A stretch of 64,000 nucleotides of DNA, from positions 186,001 to 250,000 of the forward strand of contig CALSPM010000003.1 of assembly GCA_943788235.1 (NCBI GenBank). Direction: 5' to 3'. The notes below the pieces were generated by a model. That model did no database searches and was not told the DNA's origin. It was given only the letters and a program-made list of their open reading frames with translations. This DNA comes from an uncultured Cyclobacteriaceae bacterium. Lineage in GTDB: Bacteria > Bacteroidota > Bacteroidia > Cytophagales > Cyclobacteriaceae. This document shows positions 30,555-45,684 of this stretch, in pieces (position 1 is the stretch's first letter; each line of letters starts with the position of its first letter). Both the position numbers and the translations under genes were made by a program.

Positions 30555-31004
30555 ATGAAATTAGAATTATTAAAACCTGCAGCAGGATCGATCAAGAAGA
30601 AAAAAATTATTGGTAGAGGTCAAGGATCTGGAAGGGGAGGTACTTCGACCAAAGGTCATAATGGAGCTCAGTCTCGTGCCGGTTATTCACGAAAAATTGG
30701 GTTTGAGGGTGGACAAATGCCCCTACAGAGAAGAATACCTAAGTTTGGCTTCAAGAACAATAATAGAATTGCCTCAAAGGCGGTAAATCTAGATACGCTC
30801 GAATTATTAGCAACGAGTAAGAAACTCAAAGAAATCACTGTGGAGGTACTGATCCAAAATGGTTTGATAGGGAAAAAAGATGTGGTTAAAGTATTAAGTA
30901 GAGGAGAAATAAAGGCGAAGATTTCGGTCACAGTTCATAAGTTTTCAAAGGCTGCAATAGAGGCCATTGAGGCAGCAGGAGGAACCGCAACAGTTATTGG
31001 TTGA
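30555..31004 (+). CDS. rplO: Ribosomal protein uL15
   Basis: L15, 149 residues: GRGQGSGRGGTSTKGHNGAQ, then GFEGGQMPLQRRIPKFGFKN. Its TGA overlaps the secY ATG (TGATG). Confidence 0.97.
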   Translation: MKLELLKPAAGSIKKKKIIGRGQGSGRGGTSTKGHNGAQSRAGYSRKIGFEGGQMPLQRRIPKFGFKNNNRIASKAVNLDTLELLATSKKLKEITVEVLIQNGLIGKKDVVKVLSRGEIKAKISVTVHKFSKAAIEAIEAAGGTATVIG

Positions 31005-32317
31005 TGAAAAAATTCTTCAGTACCATATCAAATATATTTTCAATCGAAGAACTTCGAACGCGAATACTTAATACGTTAGGTTTTCTTATTATTTTCAGAT
31101 TAGGATCTTTCATTACCTTACCGGGAATAGATCCATCCAAGCTAGTGGACAATGCAGGAGGTATATTTGGTCTACTTGACACTTTTTTGGGTGGCGCTTT
31201 CAGTAACGCTTCCATCTTTGGTTTGGGTATCATGCCCTACATTTCTGCATCGATTGTGTTGCAGTTACTTACTGTTGCAGTTCCTTATTTTCAGAAACTG
31301 CAAAAGGAGGGGGATAGTGGTCGAAAAAAAATTAGCCAAATTACAAGAGTATTGACGTTATTCATATGTGTGGCTCAATCTGCAGCTTATTTAACTACCA
31401 TTTCCGCAGATGCCATTGTGTTAAATGGATTTTTCTTTCGAATATCTTCCATGATCATGCTGACTGCAGGCACTGTTTTTTGTATGTGGTTAGGTGAAAA
31501 AATAACTGATAAGGGTATTGGAAATGGTATTTCGATGCTTATCATGATCGGTATTATTTCAAGGTTCCCTGCTAGCATTGTGGCCGAAGCTATGTCTCGT
31601 GGGATGAGTCAAATGTTATTCTTTTTTATCGAGATGGTGGCGTTATTCTTTGTAGTGATGGCGACCGTAGCCTTAGTTCAGGCCATAAGGAGAATTCCTG
31701 TTCAATATGCCAAGCAGGTCGTTGGAAATAAAGTATATGGAGGCCAACGACAATACATACCATTGAAGGTGAATAGTTCGGGTGTTATGCCAATCATTTT
31801 CGCCCAGTCTTTAATGTTTTTACCTGCCATGATTGGTGGAATTTGGGCCGAAAATAGTGATACGGCTCAATGGGTAGTCTCGACCTTTTCGAGGGTGGAA
31901 TCTTGGCAGTACAGCTTGTTGTTTGCCATTTTGATCATCGTGTTTACCTTTTTTTACACAGCTATTACGATTAATCCTACGCAAATATCCGACGATATGA
32001 AAAGAAATGGAGGGTTCATACCTGGAATTAAACCGGGTAAGCAGACTTCAGAATTCATTGATGGTGTTTTGTCTCGAATTACGTTACCAGGATCCGTATT
32101 TTTAGCTATCATAGCTATTTTGCCCGCTTTTGCCATATTAGGTGGTGTGAGTAGGGGCTTTGCCCAGTTTTATGGAGGCACATCATTACTCATTATGGTA
32201 GGTGTTATTTTAGACACGCTACAGCAAATTGAAAGTTACTTGTTGATGCGACATTATGAAGGAATGATGAAGTCAGGTAGAGTTAGAGGTAGATCTCAAA
32301 ACACAGGAACGGCATAA
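31004..32317 (+). CDS. secY: Preprotein translocase subunit SecY
   Basis: The Sec channel, 437 residues with ten hydrophobic spans; plug/TM region [38 protein letters not shown] in TM2, and cytosolic loops [19 protein letters not shown] and [20 protein letters not shown]. Start ATG 31004; the frame also opens at TTG 31001 in rplO. The usual map gene is absent downstream; infA follows immediately. Confidence 0.98.
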   Translation: MKKFFSTISNIFSIEELRTRILNTLGFLIIFRLGSFITLPGIDPSKLVDNAGGIFGLLDTFLGGAFSNASIFGLGIMPYISASIVLQLLTVAVPYFQKLQKEGDSGRKKISQITRVLTLFICVAQSAAYLTTISADAIVLNGFFFRISSMIMLTAGTVFCMWLGEKITDKGIGNGISMLIMIGIISRFPASIVAEAMSRGMSQMLFFFIEMVALFFVVMATVALVQAIRRIPVQYAKQVVGNKVYGGQRQYIPLKVNSSGVMPIIFAQSLMFLPAMIGGIWAENSDTAQWVVSTFSRVESWQYSLLFAILIIVFTFFYTAITINPTQISDDMKRNGGFIPGIKPGKQTSEFIDGVLSRITLPGSVFLAIIAILPAFAILGGVSRGFAQFYGGTSLLIMVGVILDTLQQIESYLLMRHYEGMMKSGRVRGRSQNTGTA

Positions 32318-32535
32318 TGGCAAAGCAAGCATCTATAGAACAAGACGGGACCATAGTAGAAGCACTCTCTAATGCTATGTTTCGCGTGGAGCTTGAGAAT
32401 GGGCATGAAGTAATCGCTCATATCTCGGGAAAAATGAGAATGTTTTATATTAAAATATTACCAGGAGATCGTGTGAAGATGGAAATGTCTCCGTACGATC
32501 TATCTAAAGGTAGAATCGTTTATCGGTATAAATAG
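32317..32535 (+). CDS. infA: Translation initiation factor IF-1
   Basis: IF-1, 72 residues with the S1/OB fold: [40 protein letters not shown], and [17 protein letters not shown]. It overlaps the last base of secY. Confidence 0.98.
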   Translation: MAKQASIEQDGTIVEALSNAMFRVELENGHEVIAHISGKMRMFYIKILPGDRVKMEMSPYDLSKGRIVYRYK

Positions 32536-32540
32536 TTAAG

Positions 32541-32657
32541 ATGAAAGTTAGAGCATCAGTAAAAAAGCGAAGTGTCGATTGCAAAGTAATCCGAAGAAAA
32601 GGAAAGCTATATGTGATTAACAAAAAGAACCCTAAGTTTAAACAAAGACAAGGTTAA
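32541..32657 (+). CDS. rpmJ: Ribosomal protein bL36
   Basis: A 38-residue gene between infA and rps[21 protein letters not shown] then [12 protein letters not shown]. Only one Cys remains of the CxxC..C..H zinc site, so this is the zinc-free form, as in other Bacteroidota. Confidence 0.95.
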   Translation: MKVRASVKKRSVDCKVIRRKGKLYVINKKNPKFKQRQG

Positions 32658-32658
32658 T

Positions 32659-33036
32659 ATGGCTAGAATAGCAGGAGTAGATATTCCAGATGTAAAAAGA
32701 GGTGAGGTAGGACTCACATACATATTTGGAATCGGAATAAATAGAGCGAGAAAGATCTTATTAGAGGCCGGTGTAGATGCAAACACAAAGGTAAAAGACT
32801 GGAGTGATGAGGATCAAGTTAAGATCAGAGCCATTATTACTGAGACTATTAAGGTTGAAGGTGTGCTCAAGTCAGAAATACAGTTAAGTATAAAAAGATT
32901 GATGGATATAGGTTGTTATAGGGGTCTTAGACATCGTAAAGGCTTACCTCTGAGAGGGCAAAGAACTAAAAACAATGCGCGAACCAGAAAAGGAAAGCGC
33001 AAAACAGTAGCAAACAAAAAGAAAGCGGTCAAGTAA
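32659..33036 (+). CDS. rpsM: Ribosomal protein uS13
   Basis: S13, 125 residues: [40 protein letters not shown] and a basic tail [15 protein letters not shown] contacting P-site tRNA. Confidence 0.98.
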   Translation: MARIAGVDIPDVKRGEVGLTYIFGIGINRARKILLEAGVDANTKVKDWSDEDQVKIRAIITETIKVEGVLKSEIQLSIKRLMDIGCYRGLRHRKGLPLRGQRTKNNARTRKGKRKTVANKKKAVK

Positions 33037-33045
33037 AATAGTGTA

Positions 33046-33438
33046 ATGGCACAAAAAAGAAAAGATAAGGCAAAAAAAAGGGTAGTTGTTGTAGAGGCTG
33101 TCGGTGAGGCTCATATACAGGCAACATTTAATAATATCATTATTTCCTTAACCAACACACAAGGGCAAGTGGTCTCTTGGGCGTCCGCTGGGAAAATGGG
33201 TTTCAGAGGTTCAAAAAAGAATACGCCATACGCAGGCCAGGTGGCGGCAGCAGATTGTGCTCAGAAAGCTCATGAAATGGGTCTGAGAAAAGTGGAAGTC
33301 TTTGTCAAGGGGCCAGGAGCGGGTAGAGAATCTGCAATTAGGGCGATTCAAAATACCGGAATCGAAGTTACTGCAATTAGAGACGTGACGCCACTTCCTC
33401 ATAATGGATGTAGGCCACCGAAAAGAAGAAGAGTTTAA
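33046..33438 (+). CDS. rpsK: Ribosomal protein uS11
   Basis: S11, 130 residues with [40 protein letters not shown] and the C-terminal [16 protein letters not shown]. The Asn-Gly in HNG is the usual isoaspartate site. Confidence 0.98.
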   Translation: MAQKRKDKAKKRVVVVEAVGEAHIQATFNNIIISLTNTQGQVVSWASAGKMGFRGSKKNTPYAGQVAAADCAQKAHEMGLRKVEVFVKGPGAGRESAIRAIQNTGIEVTAIRDVTPLPHNGCRPPKRRRV

Positions 33439-33462
33439 TTAAGTCTAAAATACGAAGTAGAT

Positions 33463-34068
33463 ATGGCTAGATACAGAGGCCCTAAGTCCAAGATAGCAAG
33501 AAAATTTGGAGAACCCATTTTTGGTCCAAGCAAGGCATTGCAGAATAAAGCATATCCACCGGGTCAACATGGAAAGGGAAGGAGAAAGAAGCTTTCGGAA
33601 TTTGCAATCCAGCTTGCTGAAAAGCAGAAGGCAAAATATATTTATGGTCTGCTCGAAAAGCAGTTTGCTAATGTCTTCAACAAAGCATCCCGAAAAAGTG
33701 GGATTACAGGTGAAATTTTACTTCAATTACTTGAGGCGAGATTAGATAATACTATTTACAGACTTGGTATTGCATCGACGCGACGAGCGGCTCGGCAATT
33801 GGTATTGCATAAACATATCATGGTGAACGGAGGTATTGTTAATATCCCTTCGTATACTTTGAGAAATAATGATATTGTATCAGTTCGAGAGCGTTCTAAA
33901 TCTTTAGAGTTGATTTCAAACAGTCTCGCATCAACTGCAACCAAGACGTTTTCATGGTTGGAATGGAATAGTACAGATTATTCAGGTAAATTTTTAAATC
34001 TTCCCGAGAGAGAAGAGATACCTGAAAATATTAAGGAGCAGCTTATTGTTGAGCTGTACTCAAAATAA
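33463..34068 (+). CDS. rpsD: Ribosomal protein uS4
   Basis: S4, 201 residues: [20 protein letters not shown], then the S4 RNA-binding motif [20 protein letters not shown]. Early 30S assembly protein and often a feedback regulator of the alpha operon. Confidence 0.98.
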   Translation: MARYRGPKSKIARKFGEPIFGPSKALQNKAYPPGQHGKGRRKKLSEFAIQLAEKQKAKYIYGLLEKQFANVFNKASRKSGITGEILLQLLEARLDNTIYRLGIASTRRAARQLVLHKHIMVNGGIVNIPSYTLRNNDIVSVRERSKSLELISNSLASTATKTFSWLEWNSTDYSGKFLNLPEREEIPENIKEQLIVELYSK

Positions 34069-34097
34069 TTGATTTACTAAAAGTTAAAAATAACGAT

Positions 34098-35087
34098 ATG
34101 TCGATTTTAGCATTTCAAATGCCCGATAAAGTGGTAATGGAGAAGGCAGATGATTTTCATGGCCTCTTTACATTTAAACCTCTGGAAAAAGGTTATGGCG
34201 TTACGGTAGGTAACGCACTTCGAAGAATTTTATTATCTTCCTTGGAGGGCTATGCCATCACTGAAATAAGAGTGCCTGGCGTACTTCATGAATTTTCAAC
34301 CATTAAAGGAATGGTCGAAGACGTAAGTGAACTTATTTTAAATCTTAAAATGGTTCGCTTCAAAAAAATTGCGGGAGTTGATGACGATAAAATAACAGTG
34401 AAAGTTTCGGGAAAGGAGAAATTGACTGGCGCTGATATTGGAATGTCCACCACTTCATATGAAGTGTTGAATCCAGACCATATCGTATGTAAATTGGATA
34501 GCTCGGCCAAATTTGAATTAGAACTGACTGTTGAAAAAGGGAGAGGTTACGTACCTGCTGAGGAAAACAAGGGTGAGGAGCAAGATTTTGGTGCTATTGC
34601 CATTGATTCTATCTTTACTCCGATAAAAAATGTCAAGTACAGTGTAGAAAACACCCGAGTTGAGCAAAAAACGGACTACGAACAACTTGTGCTGGATATA
34701 GAAACTGATGGATCTATTCATCCAGAAAATGCATTGAAAGGTGCTGCTAACATCTTAATACAGCATTTCATGTTGTTCTCAGATCAAAGTATGATTTTAG
34801 ATACGGCTACTAAGGGAGAGCCTGAGCAAGTGGATGAAGAATTACTACATATGCGAAAGTTGTTGAAAACATCTCTGAATGATCTTGATTTATCTGTGCG
34901 GGCATATAATTGTCTGAAAGCAGCTGAAGTGCGCTCACTTGGAGACTTGGTGAATCTAGAAATATCAGAAATGATGAAATTCAGAAACTTCGGAAAGAAG
35001 TCACTAGCAGAATTAGAGCAATTAGTCGTTGAAAAGGGGCTAACTTTTGGGATGGACTTGGCAAAATACAAACTAGAAGAAGAATGA
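34098..35087 (+). CDS. rpoA: RNA polymerase alpha subunit
   Basis: Alpha subunit, 329 residues: N-terminal dimerisation domain with [20 protein letters not shown] and the [20 protein letters not shown] segment; flexible linker; C-terminal domain [20 protein letters not shown] then [16 protein letters not shown], which binds UP elements and activators. Its stop overlaps the rplQ start. Confidence 0.98.
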   Translation: MSILAFQMPDKVVMEKADDFHGLFTFKPLEKGYGVTVGNALRRILLSSLEGYAITEIRVPGVLHEFSTIKGMVEDVSELILNLKMVRFKKIAGVDDDKITVKVSGKEKLTGADIGMSTTSYEVLNPDHIVCKLDSSAKFELELTVEKGRGYVPAEENKGEEQDFGAIAIDSIFTPIKNVKYSVENTRVEQKTDYEQLVLDIETDGSIHPENALKGAANILIQHFMLFSDQSMILDTATKGEPEQVDEELLHMRKLLKTSLNDLDLSVRAYNCLKAAEVRSLGDLVNLEISEMMKFRNFGKKSLAELEQLVVEKGLTFGMDLAKYKLEEE

Positions 35088-35638
35088 GACACGGAAAAAA
35101 ATTCAATCATTTGGGCAGAACAACGTCTCATCGAAAATCGATGCTATCGAATATGGCCTCATCGTTGATTAAATATAAAAGGATAAACACGACAGTAGCA
35201 AAGGCCAAGGCTTTGAGAAAGTACGTCGAACCTTTGATTACCAAGGCTAAGGAAAATTCAACAAATTCAAGAAGGGTAGTTTTTCAATATCTGCAGGATA
35301 AAGAATCTATTATTGAACTGTTTGGAGCTGTCGCGGAAAAAGTAGCCAACAGACCCGGTGGATATACTAGAATTTTAAAGACGGGTAGCAGATTAGGTGA
35401 TAATGCTGAGATGTGCGTGATGGAACTGGTTGATTATAATGAATTCCTGCTCCAAGAATCAAAGCCAAAAGCGGCTAAGCGATCAAGAAGGAGTAAATCT
35501 AAGTCTCCAATACCTGAAACCGCAGTAGTCGAAGAAGCCGAAGTGTTGGCCTCTGAACCGGAGGTAAAAGATGAAACTACTGAAGCTGCTGACCCAAAGA
35601 AGGAAACTTCTGATGAAGAGGAGGAGAAAAAAGATTAA
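35084..35638 (+). CDS. rplQ: Ribosomal protein bL17, with acidic C-terminal tail
   Basis: L17 core: [40 protein letters not shown] and [20 protein letters not shown], ending about residue 130. Then a low-complexity Glu/Lys/Ala tail of some 55 residues ([20 protein letters not shown] and on) not found in E. coli L17 (127 residues) but seen in the phylum. ATGA overlap with rpoA; terminator follows. Confidence 0.96.
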   Translation: MRHGKKFNHLGRTTSHRKSMLSNMASSLIKYKRINTTVAKAKALRKYVEPLITKAKENSTNSRRVVFQYLQDKESIIELFGAVAEKVANRPGGYTRILKTGSRLGDNAEMCVMELVDYNEFLLQESKPKAAKRSRRSKSKSPIPETAVVEEAEVLASEPEVKDETTEAADPKKETSDEEEEKKD

Positions 35639-35657
35639 GTTTTTTCAAAAATAATTA

Positions 35658-35689
35658 AAGGATTGGGGTTTCTCAGTCCTTTTTTTTTG
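35658..35689 (+). terminator. Terminator after rplQ
   Basis: AAGGATTG and CAGTCCTT form an eight-base stem (one G-U pair) around GGGTTTCT, followed by eight T residues. End of the ribosomal gene block. Confidence 0.75.
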
Positions 35690-35718
35690 TACTTAGGTCA
35701 GCATTTCTGTTATTTTTG
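35686..35718 (+). promoter_or_regulatory. Bacteroidota promoter for carA-eno
   Basis: TTTG at 35686-35689 and TATTTTTG at 35711-35718, 21 bases apart, 35 bases before carA. The -33 element overlaps the T-run of the rplQ terminator. Confidence 0.55.
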
Positions 35719-35753
35719 TGTCATTAATTAGTATTAAATTTTCTATATGAATC

Positions 35754-38140
<2,387 letters not shown>

Positions 38141-38156
38141 GGACAATTTGATTAAG

Positions 38157-38185
38157 AAAAAAACCGGGCAGTATCCGGTTTTTTT
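38157..38185 (+). terminator. Bidirectional-type terminator after eno
   Basis: Run of A, CCGG, GCAGTAT... CCGG and a run of T: the arms AAAAAAACCGG and CCGGTTTTTTT pair perfectly across a seven-base loop. Strong rho-independent terminator. Confidence 0.85.
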
Positions 38186-38318
38186 ATGTCCTTTTTGTAA
38201 TGTGATGATAGGTCAACCTTTCTTTTAAGACCTGATTCCATTGATTTTGTCTCAGGATCAACGAAATACACCCTTCTCATCTTCATTCCGGTACATTTTT
38301 TTTATCTTTAACTTGAAT

Positions 38319-38639
38319 ATGAAAAGTTTGATAGAGCAGATTCCCCCAATATTTAAAAACATGTATGTTTTAGGGACCGTATTTTTCATAGTTTGGTTAA
38401 TGATATTTGATTCAAATGATATTTTGACCCAACTGTCCCTAAGAAAAAAAGAAGCAGATTTACAACAAACGCAACGCTATTATCAAAAACAAATTGAGAC
38501 GGTCAAGACTGATCGTGAAGCCTTATTTAGCAACCAAGATTTGTTGGAGCGAATTGCCAGAGAAAAGTATTATATGAGGGCTGAAGGAGAAGATGTATAT
38601 GTCATAGTTCCAGAATCAACAGATGAGTGGGTAAAGTAA
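38319..38639 (+). CDS. FtsB/DivIC-like septum formation initiator
   Basis: A 106-residue protein with one membrane helix near residues 16-35 (NMYVLGTVFFIVWLMIFDSN) and a following coiled coil (LRKKEADLQQTQRYYQKQIE...), then the conserved ERIAREKYYMRAEGEDVYVI end of the DivIC family. It would join FtsL/FtsQ at the divisome. I start at ATG 38319; a longer frame to 38241 adds a Phe-rich leader unlike the family. It follows enolase in many Bacteroidota. A TATCTTTA box lies at 38303-38310. Confidence 0.85.
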   Translation: MKSLIEQIPPIFKNMYVLGTVFFIVWLMIFDSNDILTQLSLRKKEADLQQTQRYYQKQIETVKTDREALFSNQDLLERIAREKYYMRAEGEDVYVIVPESTDEWVK

Positions 38640-38658
38640 ATCCCGAGTTTATTATTTC

Positions 38659-39162
38659 ATGAAAATTTGGATTTGTATTTTAATGATGGCCCTGTCTCAG
38701 ATCGTCTTAGCCCAATCAGATAATATTTTTGATAAAATGTATTTTGGCGGAGGCTTTGGTCTCGATTTTAATCAAAATGTCTTCTCATTTAGTTTAACAC
38801 CTTACGCGGGTTATAAATTGACCGAGCGTTGGTCGGCAGGCTTAGGTATAAATTATCAATTTTGGCGAGATAAAATCTTGGATCTAAAAATAAATAATTA
38901 CGGAGGTAATATCTTTGCCAGGTATAGTATTACCCCACAAATATTTGGATCGGCCAAATTAGAATATTTATCTGTAGACTTTATAAATAAGCGAGAAGGT
39001 TTTTACAACGTCCCTGTGGGATTAGGTTACATAGTACCTATCTCCAAGTTTGCCTCCTTATATATGATTGGGCAGTATGACTTGCTTTACGACGTCACTG
39101 AGACGAATGGAGCTTATTCAAGTCCATGGATTTTAGAGGCAGGCTTTGGGTTTGGTTTTTAA
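38659..39162 (+). CDS. Small outer-membrane beta-barrel protein
   Basis: A 167-residue protein with a signal peptide (MKIWICILMMALSQIVLAQ, cleavage after about residue 19) and alternating hydrophobic/polar strands ending in an aromatic C-terminus (LEAGFGFGF), as in OmpA/OmpW-type eight-stranded barrels. YFGGGFGLDFN and TPYAGYKLTERWSAGLGINY resemble outer membrane beta-barrel proteins common in Bacteroidota. No specific function. It ends four bases into the convergent Ldh gene. Confidence 0.65.
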   Translation: MKIWICILMMALSQIVLAQSDNIFDKMYFGGGFGLDFNQNVFSFSLTPYAGYKLTERWSAGLGINYQFWRDKILDLKINNYGGNIFARYSITPQIFGSAKLEYLSVDFINKREGFYNVPVGLGYIVPISKFASLYMIGQYDLLYDVTETNGAYSSPWILEAGFGFGF

Positions 39163-40232
39163 AATTTGACTTGATATTGCTCTGAGAGCGATTGTAAATC
39201 CTTCACTACAGTGTCCAGTAGTGGAATCCCCTCTTTTCTTCTTAACTGATCCATCTGTCGCTCCGGGTCTCCAGGAATAATGACTTTATTCGTTTCATTG
39301 ATGGTTGCTGCATTTCTAAATCGTTTAATCCATATGTCCATGTGCGTTTTGAATTCGGAGGCAGGTCTGAAGGCATCAATTCTGAGCGCACCGAAAAAAT
39401 GACCAATTCCTGCTCCCACTGGATTGGGATCCGGATCTAAAAAGGAAACAAAGGGAGGTACCCAAGGTCCAAAATTTGCACCAGAAAGTACTGCGGATAA
39501 GATGTCTACAATACTTCCTAATATGAATCCTTTGTGAGATCCATGTTCTCTATCTCCACCCAAGGGTAATAAGGCCCCGCCCTCAACAATACCTTGAGCT
39601 GCTTGGGTGGGTTGACCCTCTTTATCTTGTAACCAACCCAATGGAGCAGATTCATTTTTCCTTTGAAGTATCTCAAGTTTACCATTGGCTGCTGTTGTAG
39701 TGGCCATGTCAGCGACAAATGGGGGCTCTTTTCCAGCCGGAACCGCAACTGCAATAGGATTTGTACCTAAGAGTCGCTCCTTAGAGTAGGTAGGCGCTAC
39801 GAGAGGGCTCGCATTGGTCATTGAGATGCCAATGCAATCTGCTTCCAATGCCATCATGGCATGATAGCCTGCAATACCGTAGTGATTGGAGTTTTTGACG
39901 GCAATCCAACCTGTTCCTACATTTCTGGCTTTTTCTATAGCCAACCGCATGGCATAAGGACCTACAACAAGTCCAAGTCCAGCATCACCATCTACTACAG
40001 CAGTGCTGGGTGTCTCATGTACCACACTGAGTTGTGGTTTGGAATTGATTCTATTTTTTTCATACAGCCGGAGGTAGCCAGCTAATCTAGCGACACCGTG
40101 GGAGTCGACTCCTCTTAAATCAGCGCTTAATAAGACATTAGCTGCTTCAATGGCTTGGTCATTGGAGTAGCCAATTTTCATGAATAGGTTTACAGTAAAC
40201 AGGTGAAGCCGATCAAAAGAATATTTAGTCAT
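39159..40232 (-). CDS. Ldh/YlbC-family NAD(P)-dependent oxidoreductase
   Basis: A 357-residue member of the malate/L-sulfolactate/ureidoglycolate dehydrogenase family, which oxidises 2-hydroxy acids with NAD(P). Features: LLSADLRGVDSHGVARLAGY near residues 33-52, VKNSNHYGIAGYHAMMAL with the substrate-binding His, LLGTNPIAVAVPAG and PFVADMATTTAANGK. Substrate cannot be set from sequence. Followed after it in the same direction order is Ppx/GppA upstream (three bases), so ppx and ldh form an operon. Confidence 0.88.
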   Translation of the reverse strand: MTKYSFDRLHLFTVNLFMKIGYSNDQAIEAANVLLSADLRGVDSHGVARLAGYLRLYEKNRINSKPQLSVVHETPSTAVVDGDAGLGLVVGPYAMRLAIEKARNVGTGWIAVKNSNHYGIAGYHAMMALEADCIGISMTNASPLVAPTYSKERLLGTNPIAVAVPAGKEPPFVADMATTTAANGKLEILQRKNESAPLGWLQDKEGQPTQAAQGIVEGGALLPLGGDREHGSHKGFILGSIVDILSAVLSGANFGPWVPPFVSFLDPDPNPVGAGIGHFFGALRIDAFRPASEFKTHMDIWIKRFRNAATINETNKVIIPGDPERQMDQLRRKEGIPLLDTVVKDLQSLSEQYQVKF

Positions 40233-40235
40233 ATT

Positions 40236-41189
40236 TCAATATTTTCGAGATAGGTGTTGTTGGCATTTTAAGGGATCTAAGGTTTGGAGCAATACCCCTT
40301 CTTTCAGCGCATAAGAGGAAATACGAGTAGTTTCCAATCCCGTTTTTTTGAGGATGAACTGGATAAGTATCGCAGCTATAACAATCATGTCCACCCTGAG
40401 TTCAATCATTCCAGGAATCAATAAGCGTTCTAGTTTGTTTTTTGAGATAAGTTCATGGAAGATTTGGATCATACTATTTTGAGTAATGGGAAGCTCAGTT
40501 GCATGTTCTTGGCCATATTGATTCATTTTCTTTTGATGAATTTCACTCAAAGTATCAAAGGTTCCCGATGATCCAATCAGCGTTTTAGGGCCGAACAGCT
40601 CACAAGCCTTAAATAGAGGGTGAAGATTTATTTCTAGATAGTTTTCGATAGCTGAAATTTCAGTAGAAGTAATGGGGTCATTTTCATGAAATTTTTCCAT
40701 CATCCTTTGGCCTCCTATTTCAAAGCTTTTCATCCAAAGGGGTTGAATTCCCTTAGTAATTATGAACTCAATACTTCCCCCACCGATATCCATAATCAAA
40801 CATACATCAGTACCTATATTTAGCGCTTTGCATACCCCATAGTGAATATATGCGGCTTCTTCCATACCTGAAAGGACACGGGGTTCAATACCTACTTCCT
40901 CTTTGATTCTCTGGATAAGAAATTGTTGATTTTTAGCATTTCTAAACGCACTGGTTGCAATTGCATGAATCTCGTGAATATTGGCTGTATCGATTTGTTT
41001 TTTGAAAGACTTCAACGCAGAAATGCAGCGCTCAATGGCTGCATCGTTGATGACTCCTTGATTAATGCCATTGGCACCAATTTTCACGGCAATCTTTTCT
41101 TTATGAAAGATCTCAAAAGTTTCATTTTCCGCCTTCACTAATAAGAGGTGGAAGGTATTGGTTCCCATGTCGATAATAGCGATATTCAT
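40236..41189 (-). CDS. Ppx/GppA-family phosphatase
   Basis: An ASKHA-fold protein of 317 residues hydrolysing polyphosphate or pppGpp. Phosphate-1 motif MNIAIIDMGTNTFHLLLVKA, SAFRNAKN, the second motif CLIMDIGGGSIEFIITKG, and GSSGTFDTL. Length matches the single-domain Ppx/GppA. The next gene on this strand starts three bases after its stop. Exopolyphosphatase versus pppGpp activity is not decidable here. Confidence 0.92.
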   Translation of the reverse strand: MNIAIIDMGTNTFHLLLVKAENETFEIFHKEKIAVKIGANGINQGVINDAAIERCISALKSFKKQIDTANIHEIHAIATSAFRNAKNQQFLIQRIKEEVGIEPRVLSGMEEAAYIHYGVCKALNIGTDVCLIMDIGGGSIEFIITKGIQPLWMKSFEIGGQRMMEKFHENDPITSTEISAIENYLEINLHPLFKACELFGPKTLIGSSGTFDTLSEIHQKKMNQYGQEHATELPITQNSMIQIFHELISKNKLERLLIPGMIELRVDMIVIAAILIQFILKKTGLETTRISSYALKEGVLLQTLDPLKCQQHLSRKY

Positions 41190-41358
41190 AGGTTTAATAC
41201 TGACCTCGCGAATCTAAACTTTTACGCAATAAAGACCTAATACATTTATAAGAAACCCTAAGATCTTCTCGTTATTTCAGGCTTTCATTATTGATTTCAT
41301 GATATATTTGAGCAAATAAAGTAAGTCGTTATTTTAAATTTAAGAAAGGGCAGATGCT

Positions 41359-41686
41359 ATGAGGATGAAAAAAGAAAAAGACGCTTATTTAATCGTCCAA
41401 AATGAAAGGGCTGAACTCGGAGGTGGGATTAAGAGAATCGATTAGCAGCATGCAAAAGGCAAACTAACCGCTAGAGAACGGGTCAATTTATTAATTGATC
41501 CACGCTCATTTCAAGAAATAGATAAACAGGTAAGCACAGGTGCAAGGATTTCGATAAACAGTTGATTCTTGGAGATGGAGTCATTATGGAATTTGGACAA
41601 GTAATGGGTTGCTTGGTTTATGTTTTTTTGCAAGATTTTACTGTTTTTGGAGGCTCGTTATCAGGAACAACGCTAAGAAAATTGTC
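41359..41686 (+). pseudogene. Acyl-CoA (propionyl-CoA) carboxylase carboxyltransferase relic
   Basis: From ATG 41359 the family N-terminus reads AELGGGIKRID, a stop (TAG 41443-41445), then QHAKGKLTARERVNLLIDPR, matching the start of PccB/AccD-type carboxyltransferases. Near 41545 the frame shifts, and KDFDKQLILGDGV, then LVYVFLQDFTVFGGSLSG follow in the next frame. At about 41686 similarity stops abruptly and sequence of an unrelated esterase begins. So it has a nonsense codon, a frameshift and loss of about 400 C-terminal residues. Pseudogene beyond doubt unless all three are errors. Confidence 0.85.
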
Positions 41687-42852
41687 TTTCAACTGAATTT
41701 ATACCCGACGTTGAATCCAGTTTCCCTCTAAATGGTATTTTCTGGTACCGCAATAAATTCAACATCAAAAATATGAGTTCTGATTATGTACTTTATATGG
41801 GTGCCATTGATGATGCTGACATTACATACATCAATGGGCACAAAGTAGGATCGATGTGGAGCTGGAATGAAAATAGGATATATACTGTACCATCTGATAT
41901 AATGAAAGAGGGGGAAAATATAATTGTGATCAAACAGTATGATGGAGGTGGTGGATCATCAGTCAAAGGATCCATGTTTTTAGAAAATGAAAATGGTGAG
42001 AAAATTAATATAGAGGGTGAATGGAGAGCTTTATTTTATGGAGATATTAGAGGTCCAAGCATAGGTCTTGAAAGCACAGGCCTTGAGATTTATATCGTAA
42101 AATATGGATTTGAGTTCCAGGATCAGCTTAAAAAAAGACCGAAATTATTGAATACGGCGGGCCCAAATGAGTTGGCGAGTTCTCTCTACAATGGCATGAT
42201 TCATCCACTCATCCCTTATGCCTTAAAAGGGGCTATTTGGTATCAGGGTGAAAGTAATGTGGGACGAGCTAAGCAATACCAGAAATTATTATCTGCCATG
42301 ATCTATAACTGGAGGGAACGATGGAATAATGAATTTCCTTTTTATTTTGTGCAAATAGCTCCTTTTACTTATTCAAACGAGCTTTCCCCGGCCTTAAGAG
42401 ACGCACAAAGAAAAAGCCTATTTATAAAAAATACCGGTATGGCTGTAACGATGGATATTGGAGATTCCATCAGTATTCATCCCGGTAATAAACAGGATGT
42501 TGGTGACAGATTAGCCAGGTTAGCACTCGCCAATGATTATGGTGCTGATATTGTGGCTTCTGGTCCCTTGTACAAAAGCCATACGGTTTCCGGAGATAAA
42601 ATAATCATTGAGTTCGATTTTTCTGAAGGTGGATTGAAGACAGTAGAATCAGGTTTGTCGGGATTTGAAATTGCCGGCGATGATAGGGTGTATGTGCCTG
42701 CAGTGGCCAAAATTTCGGAAGAAAAAATAGAGGTATTTTCCATAGCTGTTTCAGAGCCAAAATATGTCAGATATGCCTGGCAGGATTACATTGTTGGAAC
42801 ACTGTTTAATAAAGAAGGTTTGCCAGGGTCTTCTTTTACTAGTGAGGATTAG
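41687..42852 (+). pseudogene. Sialate O-acetylesterase, 5'-truncated
   Basis: The open frame after the stop at 41674 reads PLNGIFWYRNKFNI, MGAIDDADITYINGHKVGS and YTVPSDIMKEGENIIVIKQY (the beta-sandwich domain), then KGAIWYQGESNVGRAKQYQK, FYFVQIAPFTYSNELSPALR and the His-bearing DIGDSISIHPGNKQDVGDRL of the SASA/SGNH esterase family. About 240 N-terminal residues, with signal peptide and the GQSNM nucleophile Ser block, are missing; instead a carboxyltransferase relic abuts directly. The remaining 380 or so codons are open. It cannot be an active esterase as it stands. It would remove acetyl groups from sialic acid or xylan-type glycans. Confidence 0.82.
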
Positions 42853-43040
42853 TTCTATCATCAAATCAATAAAATGCATAAAAAAAATTCAGACAGAAGA
42901 GATATTATCAAAGAAATTAATCTTTTTGCTTCAATTTTGGCTAAATCATATTTGTTGTATTGAATTTCTCAAGCCTGATCAGAATAATTTTCAGCTAATG
43001 ATATACTGCAGGTTTTCTTACTCAAAATAAATAATCGATA

Positions 43041-45461
<2,421 letters not shown>

Positions 45462-45684
45462 ATAAACTTCTGATTTATTGGTAGAGACTTTTCCGGTCTG
45501 ATCAATTATAATTCTGAAGTCAAAGAAAGCGAGTGGGATGTGTAAGACTGGACACTCTACCTATTTGGCACAACGGCCAGAGTCGATGGAATTTATCCAT
45601 TGATAACAATATTACTGTCAGAGAATGACCATAAAAAATTATGAGTTTGAATTAGATTGATAAGTGAACAAATAAAAAAATAAA
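45462..45684. other. Spacer with no recognisable gene
   Basis: Short frames such as LPIWHNGQSRWNLSIDN are broken by stops; this looks like degraded coding DNA but I cannot name a source. Confidence 0.3.
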
